A stretch of DNA of 12,758 nt from Xanthomonas translucens pv. translucens DSM 18974 (lineage in GTDB: Bacteria > Pseudomonadota > Gammaproteobacteria > Xanthomonadales > Xanthomonadaceae), in the NCBI RefSeq assembly GCF_000331775.1, contig NZ_CAPJ01000329.1:1-12758 (forward strand), read 5' to 3'. The notes beneath the pieces were generated by a model, which worked only from the letters and a program-made list of their open reading frames with translations, made no database searches and was not told the origin of the DNA. This document shows, one piece after another, positions 1 through 6,948 of this stretch; the first letter of the stretch is position 1, and the number at the start of each line of letters is the position of its first letter. Position numbers and translations under genes: made by a program.

Positions 1-807
1 GCTGTCGAAACCGGCGAAGTCGTCGGCGTGCGCCTGGTTGCCGGCCTCGGCCACCAGTAGCGGCAGCTCCAGGTTGGCGGCGTCGCCGTGCGGATCCACC
101 GCGACCACCTGCAGCTCGCAGTCGTCGCGGACGAATTCGAAGATGTCCTCGATCGCCGATTGCGGCGCGTCCGAGCGCAGCAGGATGTCGAAGCTCAGGT
201 AGCAGGCTTCCGGGTCCAGTTCCGGCAGCGTCGGCACGCGCGCGTGGTCGGTGCGCACCGCCTCCAGCGTGCCCAGGCTGCGCAGGCAGCGGATCAGGTG
301 CAGCGGCGAGTTGCCGAAGCGCAGCGCATCGCTGAACAGCTGCAGCGAGATCCGCCAGTAGCCGGTCTGCGCGGCAACGGTGGCCGCGACTGCGGCGGCG
401 GCTGTCGGCGCGGCGGCCGGTTGCAGGTAGGTGTGCAGGCGCGCCAGCAGCGGCGCGCCTTCGGCGGCGAGCACCGCTTCGTCGGCCTCGGCGCCGGCCG
501 CCGCTTCCACCAGCGCGCGGATGTGGTCGCAGCAGGCCAGCATCAGCTGGATCAGCTCCGAATCCAGCGCCACCGTGTGTTCGCGCACCAGATCCAGCAC
601 GCTTTCGACGACGTGGGTGAAGCCCACCAGTTGCGCCAGGTCGAACAGCCCGCCGGAACCTTTGATGGTGTGCGCGGCGCGGAAGATGGCGTTGACCGCG
701 TCCGGGCCGGCTTCGCCGCGTTCGGCCTCCAGCAGGTTGCGTTCCATGTCCTCGAGCAGGTCGCGGCTCTCGGCGATGAAGGTCTGCAGCAGTTGAGCGA
801 AATTCAT
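1..807 (-). CDS. cheA: Chemotaxis histidine kinase CheA, N-terminal part (runs off left edge)
   Basis: The first 269 codons are present; the rest lies outside the window. CheA is the cytoplasmic kinase that takes signals from methyl-accepting receptors through CheW and phosphorylates CheY and CheB. The product opens MNFAQLLQTFIAESRDLLED, a typical start of the P1 (Hpt) domain. The phosphorylatable histidine is in RAAHTIKGSGGLF, at residue 46 (48 in E. coli). An Ala-rich linker at about residues 110-125 leads into a second domain (YWRISLQLFSDALRFGNSPL onward) that looks like the P2/response-regulator-docking region. The dimerisation, ATPase and CheW-like domains are not in the window. The start is the ATG at 807, 13 nt after the STAS gene stop, and has no clear Shine-Dalgarno, so translation may be coupled to the STAS gene. 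The CheA identity is firm; which chemotaxis cluster it belongs to cannot be told from here. Confidence 0.93.
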   Translation of the reverse strand, partial: MNFAQLLQTFIAESRDLLEDMERNLLEAERGEAGPDAVNAIFRAAHTIKGSGGLFDLAQLVGFTHVVESVLDLVREHTVALDSELIQLMLACCDHIRALVEAAAGAEADEAVLAAEGAPLLARLHTYLQPAAAPTAAAAVAATVAAQTGYWRISLQLFSDALRFGNSPLHLIRCLRSLGTLEAVRTDHARVPTLPELDPEACYLSFDILLRSDAPQSAIEDIFEFVRDDCELQVVAVDPHGDAANLELPLLVAEAGNQAHADDFAGFDS

Positions 808-820
808 GAGCTGGCGCCGA

Positions 821-1141
821 TCAGTGGAAGGTGTCGCCGGCGCCGGGCGCGAGCGTGTCGCGCAGGCCGAGCAGGTCGAGTGCGTCGGTGACCGGCGCGC
901 TGCAGCCGTCGAGCTGGAACGGCCGGCCCAGCGCGCGCAACGCGGCCTGGGTGGCGAGCAGCAGCTGGATGCCGGTGGCGTCGATTTCGGTGACCGCCTG
1001 CAACTGCAGCTGCAGGCCGCCGGGGTGGTCCAGTGCCGGCAACAGCAGCGGCTTCAGTTCGCCGGCGCGGCGGATGGTCATGTCGCCGTCCAGGCTCAGT
1101 TGCAGCGGCGAGGGCAGGGAGTCCGGGAGTTTCGAGCGCAT
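821..1141 (-). CDS. STAS-domain protein of a chemotaxis operon
   Basis: A 106-residue protein made of a single STAS domain, the fold of anti-sigma-factor antagonists such as SpoIIAA. Visible are the beta-strand LQLSLDGDMTIRRAGELK and the central loop TEIDATGIQLLL, where SpoIIAA-like proteins have D-S-S-G with the phosphorylated Ser. Here the sequence is D54-A55-T56-G57, so Thr56 stands at the phosphosite; whether it is used is unknown. Stand-alone STAS proteins beside cheA are common in gammaproteobacterial chemotaxis clusters, but their role is poorly defined. The ATG at 1141 has a good Shine-Dalgarno (GGAG at 1152-1149, 7-nt spacing). The gene is the first of an apparent STAS-cheA operon (13-nt gap). 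A sigma-28-like promoter lies about 90 nt upstream. Fold and context are well supported; the biochemical role is inference. Confidence 0.87.
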   Translation of the reverse strand: MRSKLPDSLPSPLQLSLDGDMTIRRAGELKPLLLPALDHPGGLQLQLQAVTEIDATGIQLLLATQAALRALGRPFQLDGCSAPVTDALDLLGLRDTLAPGAGDTFH

Positions 1142-1230
1142 GGGATGTCTCCGATTCGGTCAGGGGGAACGTCGAAATCCCGGGCCGCGGCGCGGGTACT
1201 GAACAGTCGGTTGGGATTGGCTGTAAGCAG

Positions 1231-1256
1231 ATATCGGCGCTTTTCGGGAATATTTA
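1231..1256 (-). promoter_or_regulatory. Candidate sigma-28 (FliA) promoter for STAS-cheA
   Basis: Read on the minus strand: TAAA (1256-1253), 14 nt, then GCCGATAT (1238-1231). The FliA consensus is TAAA-N15-GCCGATAA, so there is one mismatch in the -10 and a spacer one base short. The expected start near 1224 gives an untranslated leader of about 83 nt before the STAS ATG at 1141. Chemotaxis genes are classic FliA targets, which supports the call. Confidence 0.55.
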
Positions 1257-1267
1257 GGCCCAATTGC

Positions 1268-1286
1268 AGATTTGTCTCGCAAATCT
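1268..1286. promoter_or_regulatory. 7-bp perfect dyad just upstream of the sigma-28-like promoter
   Basis: AGATTTG (1268-1274), spacer TCTCG, CAAATCT (1280-1286). It lies in an AT-rich pocket about 12 nt above the -35-like TAAA of the STAS-cheA promoter. It could be an operator or a small hairpin. No known regulator site is recognised. Confidence 0.3.
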
Positions 1287-1378
1287 TTGATAAGGATGAG
1301 CGGTTCATTCTTGTGAGCGGCACCCCATTCCAGTTGCACCGGGCGCCGCTTGGCCACCCCGAAACGGATGCATGCGCC

Positions 1379-1399
1379 GTGCCAACGCCGGGTTGGCAC
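1379..1399. repeat. 8-bp perfect inverted repeat between mfd terminator and STAS promoter
   Basis: GTGCCAAC (1379-1386), loop GCCGG, GTTGGCAC (1392-1399). It stands 9 nt from the mfd terminator run, on the downstream side for mfd transcription. It could be a second hairpin of the termination region or an operator; nothing in the sequence decides between these. Confidence 0.35.
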
Positions 1400-1408
1400 C
1401 GGCACGAC

Positions 1409-1437
1409 AAAAAACGGCCGGGGAGGCCGGCCGTTTT
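1409..1437 (-). terminator. Rho-independent terminator downstream of mfd
   Basis: Perfect 11-bp stem: left arm AAAACGGCCGG (1411-1421), 5-nt loop, right arm CCGGCCGTTTT (1427-1437). On the minus strand it is followed by a U-run (A-run 1409-1414 on plus). It lies 99 nt past the mfd stop. The T-run on the other side means it could also work in the plus direction. Confidence 0.85.
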
Positions 1438-1535
1438 CGGAGCGTTCGCGTTGGTGCGCACCCTAGGTGCGCGACCGACCGGATGGCATGCCGCGTTTCG
1501 CGCAGGGGGCCTGCGCGCAGCTCAGGGCGCGGCGG

Positions 1536-4500
1536 TCACCGCGGCGACAGCGCCGCCAGCAGGCCGCGGGCGGCGTTGAAGCGGTCCGCCGCTTCCGGCA
1601 GCGGCAGCTTCACCTTCAGCTTGTCCGGCCCGTCCATCGCGTACAGCTTGGGCTGCTTCTGGATCATCTGGATGATGGTCATCGGATCGACGTCGGGCTT
1701 GGACTCGAACACGATGCGGCCGCCGTTCTCGCCCAGTTCCAGCTTGCGGATGCCCAGCGTGTTTGCCTGCAGCTTCAGCTCGGCGACCGCGAACAGGTGC
1801 TTGACCGCCTCCGGCAGCAGGCCGAAGCGGTCGATCATCTCCACCTGCAGTTCGCGCAGTTGCTCGCTGTCGCGGGCGCTGGAGATGCGCTTGTACAGGG
1901 TCAGGCGGGTGTGCACGTCGGGCAGGTAGTCGTCCGGGATCAGCGCCGGCACATGCAGTTCTACTTCGGCGCCGCGCGCTTCCTCGCCGGCGTCCAGGTC
2001 CGGCAGCTTGCCCTGGCGGATGCTGCGCACCGCGCGCTCCAGCAGTTCGGTGTACAGGCTGAAGCCGACCTCGGCCATCTGCCCGCTCTGGTCCTCGCCG
2101 AGCAGTTCGCCGGCGCCGCGAATCTCCAGGTCATGGGTGGCCAGGGTGAAGCCGGCGCCGAGTTCGTCCATCGAGGCGATCGCGTCCAGCCGCTTCTGCG
2201 CATCGCCGGTGATGCTGCGCCGGTCCGGCACCAGCAGGTAGGCGTAGGCGCGGTGGTGCGAACGGCCAACGCGGCCGCGCAGCTGGTGCAGCTGGGCCAG
2301 GCCGAAGCGGTCGGCGCGGTTGATGACGATGGTGTTGGCGTTGGGGATGTCGATGCCCGATTCGATGATCGTGGTCGACAGCAGCACGTTGAAGCGCTGC
2401 TTCTGGAAATCCAGCATCACCCGTTCCAGTTCGCGCTCGGGCATCTGCCCGTGGGCGATGCCGATGCGCGCTTCCGGCACCAGCTCGCTGAGTTCGCGCT
2501 GCATGCGGCCGATGCTTTCCACGTCGTTGTGCAGGAAGTACAGCTGGCCGCCGCGCGCCAGCTCGCGCTGGAACGCCTCGCGCAGCAGCGCGTTGTCCCA
2601 GGCGGTGACGAAGGTCTGCACCGCCAGCCGGTTCGGCGGCGCGGTGGCGATGATCGACAGGTCGCGCAATCCGGCCATGGCCATGTTCAGCGTGCGCGGG
2701 ATCGGCGTGGCGGTGAGGGTGAGCAGGTGCACGTTGGCGCGCAGCGCCTTCAGCGCTTCCTTCTGGCGCACGCCGAAGCGCTGTTCCTCGTCCACCACGA
2801 CCAGGCCCAGGTCCTTGAACTTCACGTCCGGCTGCAGCAGGCGATGGGTGCCGATGATCACGTCGATGCCGCCGTCGGCGACCTTCTCCAGCTCCGCCTT
2901 GATCTCCTTGGCGCTCTTGAAGCGCGACAGCACTTCCACCCGCAGCGGCCAGTCGGCGAAGCGGTCGCGGAAGTTGCGGTAGTGCTGTTCGGCCAGCAGC
3001 GTGGTCGGCACCAGCACCGCCACCTGCTTGCCGGCGCTGGCCGCGGCGAATGCGGCGCGCACCGCAACCTCGGTCTTGCCGAAGCCGACATCGCCGCAGA
3101 CCACGCGGTCCATCGGCTGGCTGCTGGCCAGGTCGCGCAGGGTGGCCTCGATCGCGGCCAGCTGGTCGGCGGTTTCCTCAAACGGGAAACCGGCCGCGAA
3201 CGGCTCGTACATGGCCCGGTCCACCTGCAAAGCCAGACCGGCGCGGGCGCGGCGCCGCGCCTGGATCTCCAGCAGTTCGGCGGCCACGTCGCGCACCTTC
3301 TCGGCGGCGCGGCGCTTGGCCTTGCTCCATTGCTCGCCGCCCAGCGAATGCAGCGGCGCGGTCTCGGCCGAGGCGCCGGAGTAGCGGCTGATCAGGTGCA
3401 GCTGCGCGACCGGCACGTACAGGCGGTCGCCCTTGGCGTATTCGATCTCCAGAAACTCGCCGGGCATGCCGCCGGCATCGAGCACGATCAGCCCGCGGTA
3501 GCGGCCGACGCCGTGATCCTCATGCACGATCGGCGCGCCTTCGGTCAGCTCGCCGAGGTCGCGGATGATCGCTTCCGGCTCGCGCCCGGCGCGGCGCGTG
3601 CGCCGCGGCTGGCCGGCGCGTTCGGGGAACAGCTGGCGCTCGGTGAGCACCGCGATGTACGGGTCGTCGAGTGCGAAGCCGTCGTCCAGCGGCGCCACGG
3701 CGATGGCGAAGCGCGCAGGCGCCACGTCGGAGGCTAGCCCCTCTCCCTGCGGCAGAGTGGGGGGGGGAAGGCTACGGCCGCCAGCGACCTGTGCCTGCGC
3801 GGCGTTGGCGGACGCGGACGACGCAGCGGTCTTCTGCGCTGAGGATGGCGCGCGCGGCGTACCCGCATCCGCCGCTTCGCGCCACCTTGTCCCGGGGGGA
3901 GCAGCGAGGAATGTCGCGAAGTTCGGGATGACCTCCGGCTTCAGCCCCGCCGCGGCCAGCACTTCCAGCAGCGCTTCGCGGCGGCCCGGCGAATCGGCGG
4001 CGATCAGCACGCGGCCCGCATAGCTGCCGAGGAAGCTCTTCAGCGCCTCGGCCGGGGCGGCGTCCTTGGCCGCTACCGGCAGCGGCGGCAGCGGCTGGTC
4101 GCCCAGCGCCTGCGCGTCGTCGATGCGCGCGTGGTCGGCGGCCCACACCTCGATGCGCGGCAGGCCGTTGAGCTTCTCGCGCAGCGTGTCCGGCGCCTGG
4201 TACAGCTCCTCGGGCGCCAGCAGCGGGCGCTCCACGTCGTGGCGGCGCTGCTCGTAGCGGTTCTGGGTCTGCGCCCAGAACGCATCGGCGGCGGCGCCCA
4301 CGCCCGGCGCGAGCAGCGGCAGCACCGTCTCGCCCAGATAGTCGAACAAGGTGGCGGTGGCATCGCGCGCCGGCTTGCCCGCGCTGCGCGCTTCCTGGAA
4401 GAACAGCGGCAGGTAGTACTCGATGCCCGACGGCGCCAGCCGCGCCTTCAAGTCCTGGTACAGCGCGCTGCGCCGGGTGTCCACGTCGAAGCGTTCGCGC

Positions 4501-5213
4501 AGCGTGGCCAGCACCCGCTCCACGCTGACATCGTCCATCGGCACTTCGCGGCCGGGCAGCATCTTCACTTCCTGCACGTGGTCCAGCGAGCGCTGCGATT
4601 CCGGGTCGAAGGCGCGGATCGAGTCGATGTCCTCGTCCAGCAGTTCGATCCGCAACGGCGTGTCCGCACCCATCGGGTACAGGTCGAGCAGGCCGCCGCG
4701 CACCGCGAAATCGCCCGGGTCCATCACCTGCGGCACGTTGCGGTAGCCGGCGCTTTCCAGGCGGCGCTTTTCCGCCTCCAGGTCCAGGCGCTGGCCCACG
4801 CGCAGGTCGAAGCTGCCGCCGACGATGTAGCGCAACGGCGCCACGCGCTGCATCAGCGTCTGCACCGGCACCACCACGATGCCTTGCTGCAGCGTCGGCA
4901 GCCGGTGCAGCGCCGACAGGCGCTGGCTGATGATGTCCGGGTGCGGACTGAACTGGTCGTAGGGCAGGGTTTCCCAATCCGGGAACGGCACCACCGGCAA
5001 GCTGCCGTCGCCGGCCAGCAGCGTGTGCAGGTCGGCCTCGATCTGGTGCGCGCTCTGGTTGTCGCGCGCGACCACCAGCAACGGCCCGCGATGCGCCGCA
5101 GCGGCGCAGGCGATGTGCCAGGCCAGCGCGGTCGAGGACGCAGGGGCGCGCCAGAAGGCGCGGAGCTGGCCGGACTTGGGCAGCGGCGGAACGGGGAAGG
5201 AAAGAGGCGCCAT
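1536..5213 (-). CDS. mfd: Transcription-repair coupling factor Mfd
   Basis: Mfd is the ATP-driven translocase that removes RNA polymerase stalled at DNA lesions and recruits UvrA. The 1225-residue product has the full domain order: a UvrB-like N-terminal module; the RNA-polymerase-interacting CarD-like domain (GAPIVHEDHGVGRYRGL, about 558-574); and the two helicase lobes, with Walker A GDVGFGKTE (about 703-712), DEEQ (about 805-808), TATPIPRTL, and QLRGRVGRS (about 977-985). A C-terminal TRCF domain follows. E. coli Mfd is 1148 residues. Most of the excess is a low-complexity, Ala/Pro/Ser-rich in-frame insertion at residues about 439-495, between FATFLAA and DVAPARFAIAV, described separately. 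The ATG at 5213 has no Shine-Dalgarno, but TAGACT lies 9 nt upstream, suggesting an almost leaderless mRNA. The gene ends at a strong terminator (1409-1437). Apart from the insertion, all motifs look intact. Confidence 0.97.
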   Translation of the reverse strand: MAPLSFPVPPLPKSGQLRAFWRAPASSTALAWHIACAAAAHRGPLLVVARDNQSAHQIEADLHTLLAGDGSLPVVPFPDWETLPYDQFSPHPDIISQRLSALHRLPTLQQGIVVVPVQTLMQRVAPLRYIVGGSFDLRVGQRLDLEAEKRRLESAGYRNVPQVMDPGDFAVRGGLLDLYPMGADTPLRIELLDEDIDSIRAFDPESQRSLDHVQEVKMLPGREVPMDDVSVERVLATLRERFDVDTRRSALYQDLKARLAPSGIEYYLPLFFQEARSAGKPARDATATLFDYLGETVLPLLAPGVGAAADAFWAQTQNRYEQRRHDVERPLLAPEELYQAPDTLREKLNGLPRIEVWAADHARIDDAQALGDQPLPPLPVAAKDAAPAEALKSFLGSYAGRVLIAADSPGRREALLEVLAAAGLKPEVIPNFATFLAAPPGTRWREAADAGTPRAPSSAQKTAASSASANAAQAQVAGGRSLPPPTLPQGEGLASDVAPARFAIAVAPLDDGFALDDPYIAVLTERQLFPERAGQPRRTRRAGREPEAIIRDLGELTEGAPIVHEDHGVGRYRGLIVLDAGGMPGEFLEIEYAKGDRLYVPVAQLHLISRYSGASAETAPLHSLGGEQWSKAKRRAAEKVRDVAAELLEIQARRRARAGLALQVDRAMYEPFAAGFPFEETADQLAAIEATLRDLASSQPMDRVVCGDVGFGKTEVAVRAAFAAASAGKQVAVLVPTTLLAEQHYRNFRDRFADWPLRVEVLSRFKSAKEIKAELEKVADGGIDVIIGTHRLLQPDVKFKDLGLVVVDEEQRFGVRQKEALKALRANVHLLTLTATPIPRTLNMAMAGLRDLSIIATAPPNRLAVQTFVTAWDNALLREAFQRELARGGQLYFLHNDVESIGRMQRELSELVPEARIGIAHGQMPERELERVMLDFQKQRFNVLLSTTIIESGIDIPNANTIVINRADRFGLAQLHQLRGRVGRSHHRAYAYLLVPDRRSITGDAQKRLDAIASMDELGAGFTLATHDLEIRGAGELLGEDQSGQMAEVGFSLYTELLERAVRSIRQGKLPDLDAGEEARGAEVELHVPALIPDDYLPDVHTRLTLYKRISSARDSEQLRELQVEMIDRFGLLPEAVKHLFAVAELKLQANTLGIRKLELGENGGRIVFESKPDVDPMTIIQMIQKQPKLYAMDGPDKLKVKLPLPEAADRFNAARGLLAALSPR
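3729..3899. repeat. Repeat-like in-frame insertion inside mfd
   Basis: About 171 nt (57 codons) break the conserved join FATFLAA/DVAPARFAIAV in Mfd. The translated segment is low-complexity and includes LPPPTLPQGEGLAS. That is the typical read-through of CCCTCTCCC...GGGAGAGGG palindromes that sit between genes in Xanthomonadales. The 3730-3775 part shows a degenerate arm pair (CCCCTCTCCC versus a run of nine G). The 3870-3899 part (GCCACCTTGTCCCGGGGGG) looks like another common proteobacterial intergenic repeat. The insertion keeps the frame. It falls in the small domain before the RNA-polymerase-interacting domain, probably in a surface loop. The boundaries rest on remembered family alignment and may shift by a few residues. 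Confidence 0.65.
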
Positions 5214-5222
5214 GGACCGACT

Positions 5223-5228
5223 AGTCTA
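5223..5228 (-). promoter_or_regulatory. Candidate -10 element for mfd
   Basis: TAGACT on the minus strand, 9 nt before the mfd ATG. With no Shine-Dalgarno present, transcription from here would give a leader of only 2-3 nt. No convincing -35 is seen. Confidence 0.35.
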
Positions 5229-5235
5229 GCAAGCT

Positions 5236-5270
5236 CGGGACCGGGGACCGGAGAGTCGGGACTCGGAGAA
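5236..5270. repeat. Degenerate 7-bp tandem repeat array upstream of mfd
   Basis: Five consecutive heptamers: CGGGACC, GGGGACC, GGAGAGT, CGGGACT, CGGAGAA. The consensus is roughly SGGGACY. The array fills much of the 100-nt gap between the GNAT stop and the mfd start. Similar GGGAMT-type heptamer arrays are frequent in Xanthomonas intergenic DNA. They are likely to vary in copy number between strains. Confidence 0.6.
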
Positions 5271-5313
5271 GCGTGGCGCGGCGGTTAGTGGTGTGCGGTG
5301 GCGGGGAGCGGGG

Positions 5314-5856
5314 TCAGTTCCCCAGTTCCAGCACCACGCGCACCAGGCCCGGGGTGTCCGGGTGCGACATCGGTCGGAAACCCAGCGATTCGGCCAGTTG
5401 CAGCATCGGCAGATTGCTTTCCAGCACGTCGCCGTAGAGCCGGTCCAGGTACTTGCGCCGCGCCCACTTGACCAGCTTGCGCATCAGCTGCCGGCCCAGG
5501 CCCTGGCCGGCGACGAAGCTGCTGACCAGGATCGCATATTCGGCCTCGCGGGTGCCGGGCGTGATCGCCGCGCGCGCCACCGCGCCGACCACCGCTTCGC
5601 CCGGCGGCAGCGGTTCGGCCGCGACCAGGGTCAGTTCGGTCTTCGGATTGGGATGGGTCAGGCGTTGCGCCATGTCCTCGGTCAGCTCCTGCACCGAATG
5701 CAGGAACCGCTCGCGGATCTCGGTCGGCCCGAGCAGACTGAAGGCGCCTTGCAGCGGCGCGCTGTCTTCCGGCCGGATCGGCCGGATCAGCAGCTCGCGG
5801 CCGCTGGGCAAGGTGAAGTTTTCATGCCACGGAGGCATGCGGTTGCGGGTAGCCAT
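5314..5856 (-). CDS. GNAT-family N-acetyltransferase
   Basis: A 180-residue single-domain acetyltransferase that would move an acetyl group from acetyl-CoA to an amine; the substrate is unknown. The opening strand LLIRPIRPEDSAPL is typical of the family, followed by FSLLGPTEIRERFL. The acetyl-CoA pyrophosphate loop (motif A, Q/R-x-x-G-x-G/A) is VAGQGLGRQLMRKLVKWA, at about residues 115-132. The C-terminal part VLESNLPMLQLAESLGFRP is motif B-like. The overall pattern resembles the C-terminal acetyltransferase domain of bacterial protein-lysine acetyltransferases (Pat/YfiQ type), here without the acyl-CoA-synthetase-like part, so a protein substrate is possible but not shown. The ATG at 5856 has GAGG about 11 nt upstream; Met7 is an alternative start. 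It is divergent from the CDF transporter gene, with 116 nt between them, and 100 nt ahead of mfd in the same direction. Confidence 0.9.
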   Translation of the reverse strand: MATRNRMPPWHENFTLPSGRELLIRPIRPEDSAPLQGAFSLLGPTEIRERFLHSVQELTEDMAQRLTHPNPKTELTLVAAEPLPPGEAVVGAVARAAITPGTREAEYAILVSSFVAGQGLGRQLMRKLVKWARRKYLDRLYGDVLESNLPMLQLAESLGFRPMSHPDTPGLVRVVLELGN

Positions 5857-5937
5857 GGCCGGATGATCCTCGACGAAGCCTGGATTCTCGCATTACCCGG
5901 GGCGGATGCCGTGAACGCAGCGCTCACCGCGTTTGCC

Positions 5938-5943
5938 TACCCT
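5938..5943 (+). promoter_or_regulatory. Candidate -10 element for the CDF transporter
   Basis: TACCCT inside TGCCTACCCT, 29 nt before the ATG at 5973. It fits the loose TANNNT form seen in this GC-rich group. No -35 is evident. Confidence 0.25.
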
Positions 5944-5972
5944 GTGCGTGGATTTTTCGATCGAGATAGGCC

Positions 5973-6902
5973 ATGTCCGGCAGCGGCGATTCGCGGCGCG
6001 CCATCTTCTTCGCGCTCGGCGCCAACCTGGCCATCGCCCTGGCCAAGGGCGCGGCGGCGCTGGCCACCGGCTCGGGCGCGATGCTGGCCGAGACCGTGCA
6101 TTCGCTGGCCGACTGCGGCAACCAGTTGCTGTTGCTGCTGGGCATGCGCCAGGCCAAGCGCCCGGCCAGTGCCGAATATCCGCTGGGCTACGGCCGCGCC
6201 ATCTACTTCTGGTCGTTCCTGGTGGCGGTGATGCTGTTCTGCATCGGCGGCATGTTTTCGGTGTACGAGGGCGTGCACAAGCTGCTGCAGCCCGAGCCCT
6301 TGCGCAGTTGGGGCTGGGCGGTGGGCGTGCTCGGGTTCGCGCTGGTCGCCGAGGGCGTATCGCTGCGCACCTGCCTGCAGGAGATCGGCAAGGTGCGCGG
6401 CGCTCGCTCGCTATGGACCTGGTTCCGCGAGAGCCGCCAGGCCGAGCTGATCGTGATCTTCGGCGAGGATCTGGCGGCCTTGCTCGGCCTGGCGCTGGCG
6501 CTGGCCGCGGTGCTGCTGAGCGTGCTGACCGGCAATCCGCTGTGGGACGCGCTGGGCACCATCGCCATCGGCGCACTGCTGATCGTGGTCGCGGTGCTGG
6601 TGGCGATCCAGATCAAGGCGATGCTGATCGGGCAGAGTGTGGACCCGGCGCTGCAGCGGCAATTGCATGCGTTCTTCCAGGCGCAGCCGCAGATCGAGCG
6701 GGTGATCCGCCTGATCGCGGTGCAGCTCGGCGAAGACGTGCTGGTGTCGGTGCAGGCCACGCTGCGCCAGAAGCACGACGCGGCGGCGCTGCTGGCCGAC
6801 ATCACCCACATCGAGCGCGGCTTGAAGCAGCAGTTCCCGATGGTGCGCTGGAGCTTCTTCGAACCGGAGTCGGGCGCCGCCGCGGTCGCTTCCGGCGGCT
6901 GA
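5973..6902 (+). CDS. Cation diffusion facilitator (CDF) transporter, ZNT9-like subgroup
   Basis: A 309-residue inner-membrane protein with about six hydrophobic segments and a cytoplasmic C-terminal domain (from about 225). The family exchanges divalent cations (Zn, Mn, Fe, Co) for protons. Marks of the family are AETVHSLADCGNQ in the second membrane helix, giving the metal-site residues His43 and Asp47, and YPLGYGRAIYFWSF before helix 3. In the fifth helix the usual H-x-x-x-D pair is replaced by FGEDLAALLGL (Glu165, Asp166). That ED-type site is typical of the SLC30A9/ZNT9-like branch rather than the ZitB/CzcD branch. Substrate and direction therefore should not be copied from zinc exporters. 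The ATG at 5973 has only a weak ribosome-binding site (AGATAGG). A separate promoter-like TACAGT precedes the next gene, so the two may not form one operon. Confidence 0.92.
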   Translation: MSGSGDSRRAIFFALGANLAIALAKGAAALATGSGAMLAETVHSLADCGNQLLLLLGMRQAKRPASAEYPLGYGRAIYFWSFLVAVMLFCIGGMFSVYEGVHKLLQPEPLRSWGWAVGVLGFALVAEGVSLRTCLQEIGKVRGARSLWTWFRESRQAELIVIFGEDLAALLGLALALAAVLLSVLTGNPLWDALGTIAIGALLIVVAVLVAIQIKAMLIGQSVDPALQRQLHAFFQAQPQIERVIRLIAVQLGEDVLVSVQATLRQKHDAAALLADITHIERGLKQQFPMVRWSFFEPESGAAAVASGG

Positions 6903-6912
6903 GCGGCATTGC

Positions 6913-6918
6913 TACAGT
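6913..6918 (+). promoter_or_regulatory. Candidate -10 element for the DUF1963 gene
   Basis: TACAGT in GCTACAGT, 30 nt before the ATG at 6949 and 10 nt after the CDF stop. GCTACA-type -10 boxes are common in this group. No clear -35 is seen. Confidence 0.3.
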
Positions 6919-6948
6919 GGCGCCTGGTCCAGCGTGGGCGACAACGCA

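Noticed and set aside
1160..1405. An 81-codon minus-strand frame in the gap upstream of the STAS gene
   Set aside because: It has no ribosome-binding site or recognisable domain, and it overlaps promoter-like and palindromic sequence.
1392..1407. A sigma-54-like TGGCAC motif
   Set aside because: The required TTGC element at the right spacing is absent, and the TGGCAC is part of the inverted repeat at 1379-1399.
806..1579. A 257-codon plus-strand frame over the STAS gene and upstream gap
   Set aside because: It crosses the STAS gene, the sigma-28-like promoter and the mfd terminator, and has no family motif.
1467..3737. A 756-codon open frame on the plus strand across mfd
   Set aside because: It is antisense to conserved Mfd motifs and has the His/Gln/Arg/Ala-rich composition typical of shadow frames in GC-rich DNA; no domain is seen.
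4131..5288. A 385-codon plus-strand open frame over the 5' half of mfd
   Set aside because: Same shadow-frame composition, antisense to the UvrB-like module of Mfd.
6934..6948. GTG start five codons upstream in the DUF1963 gene
   Set aside because: No ribosome-binding site favours it, and the ATG at 6949 directly precedes the membrane anchor.
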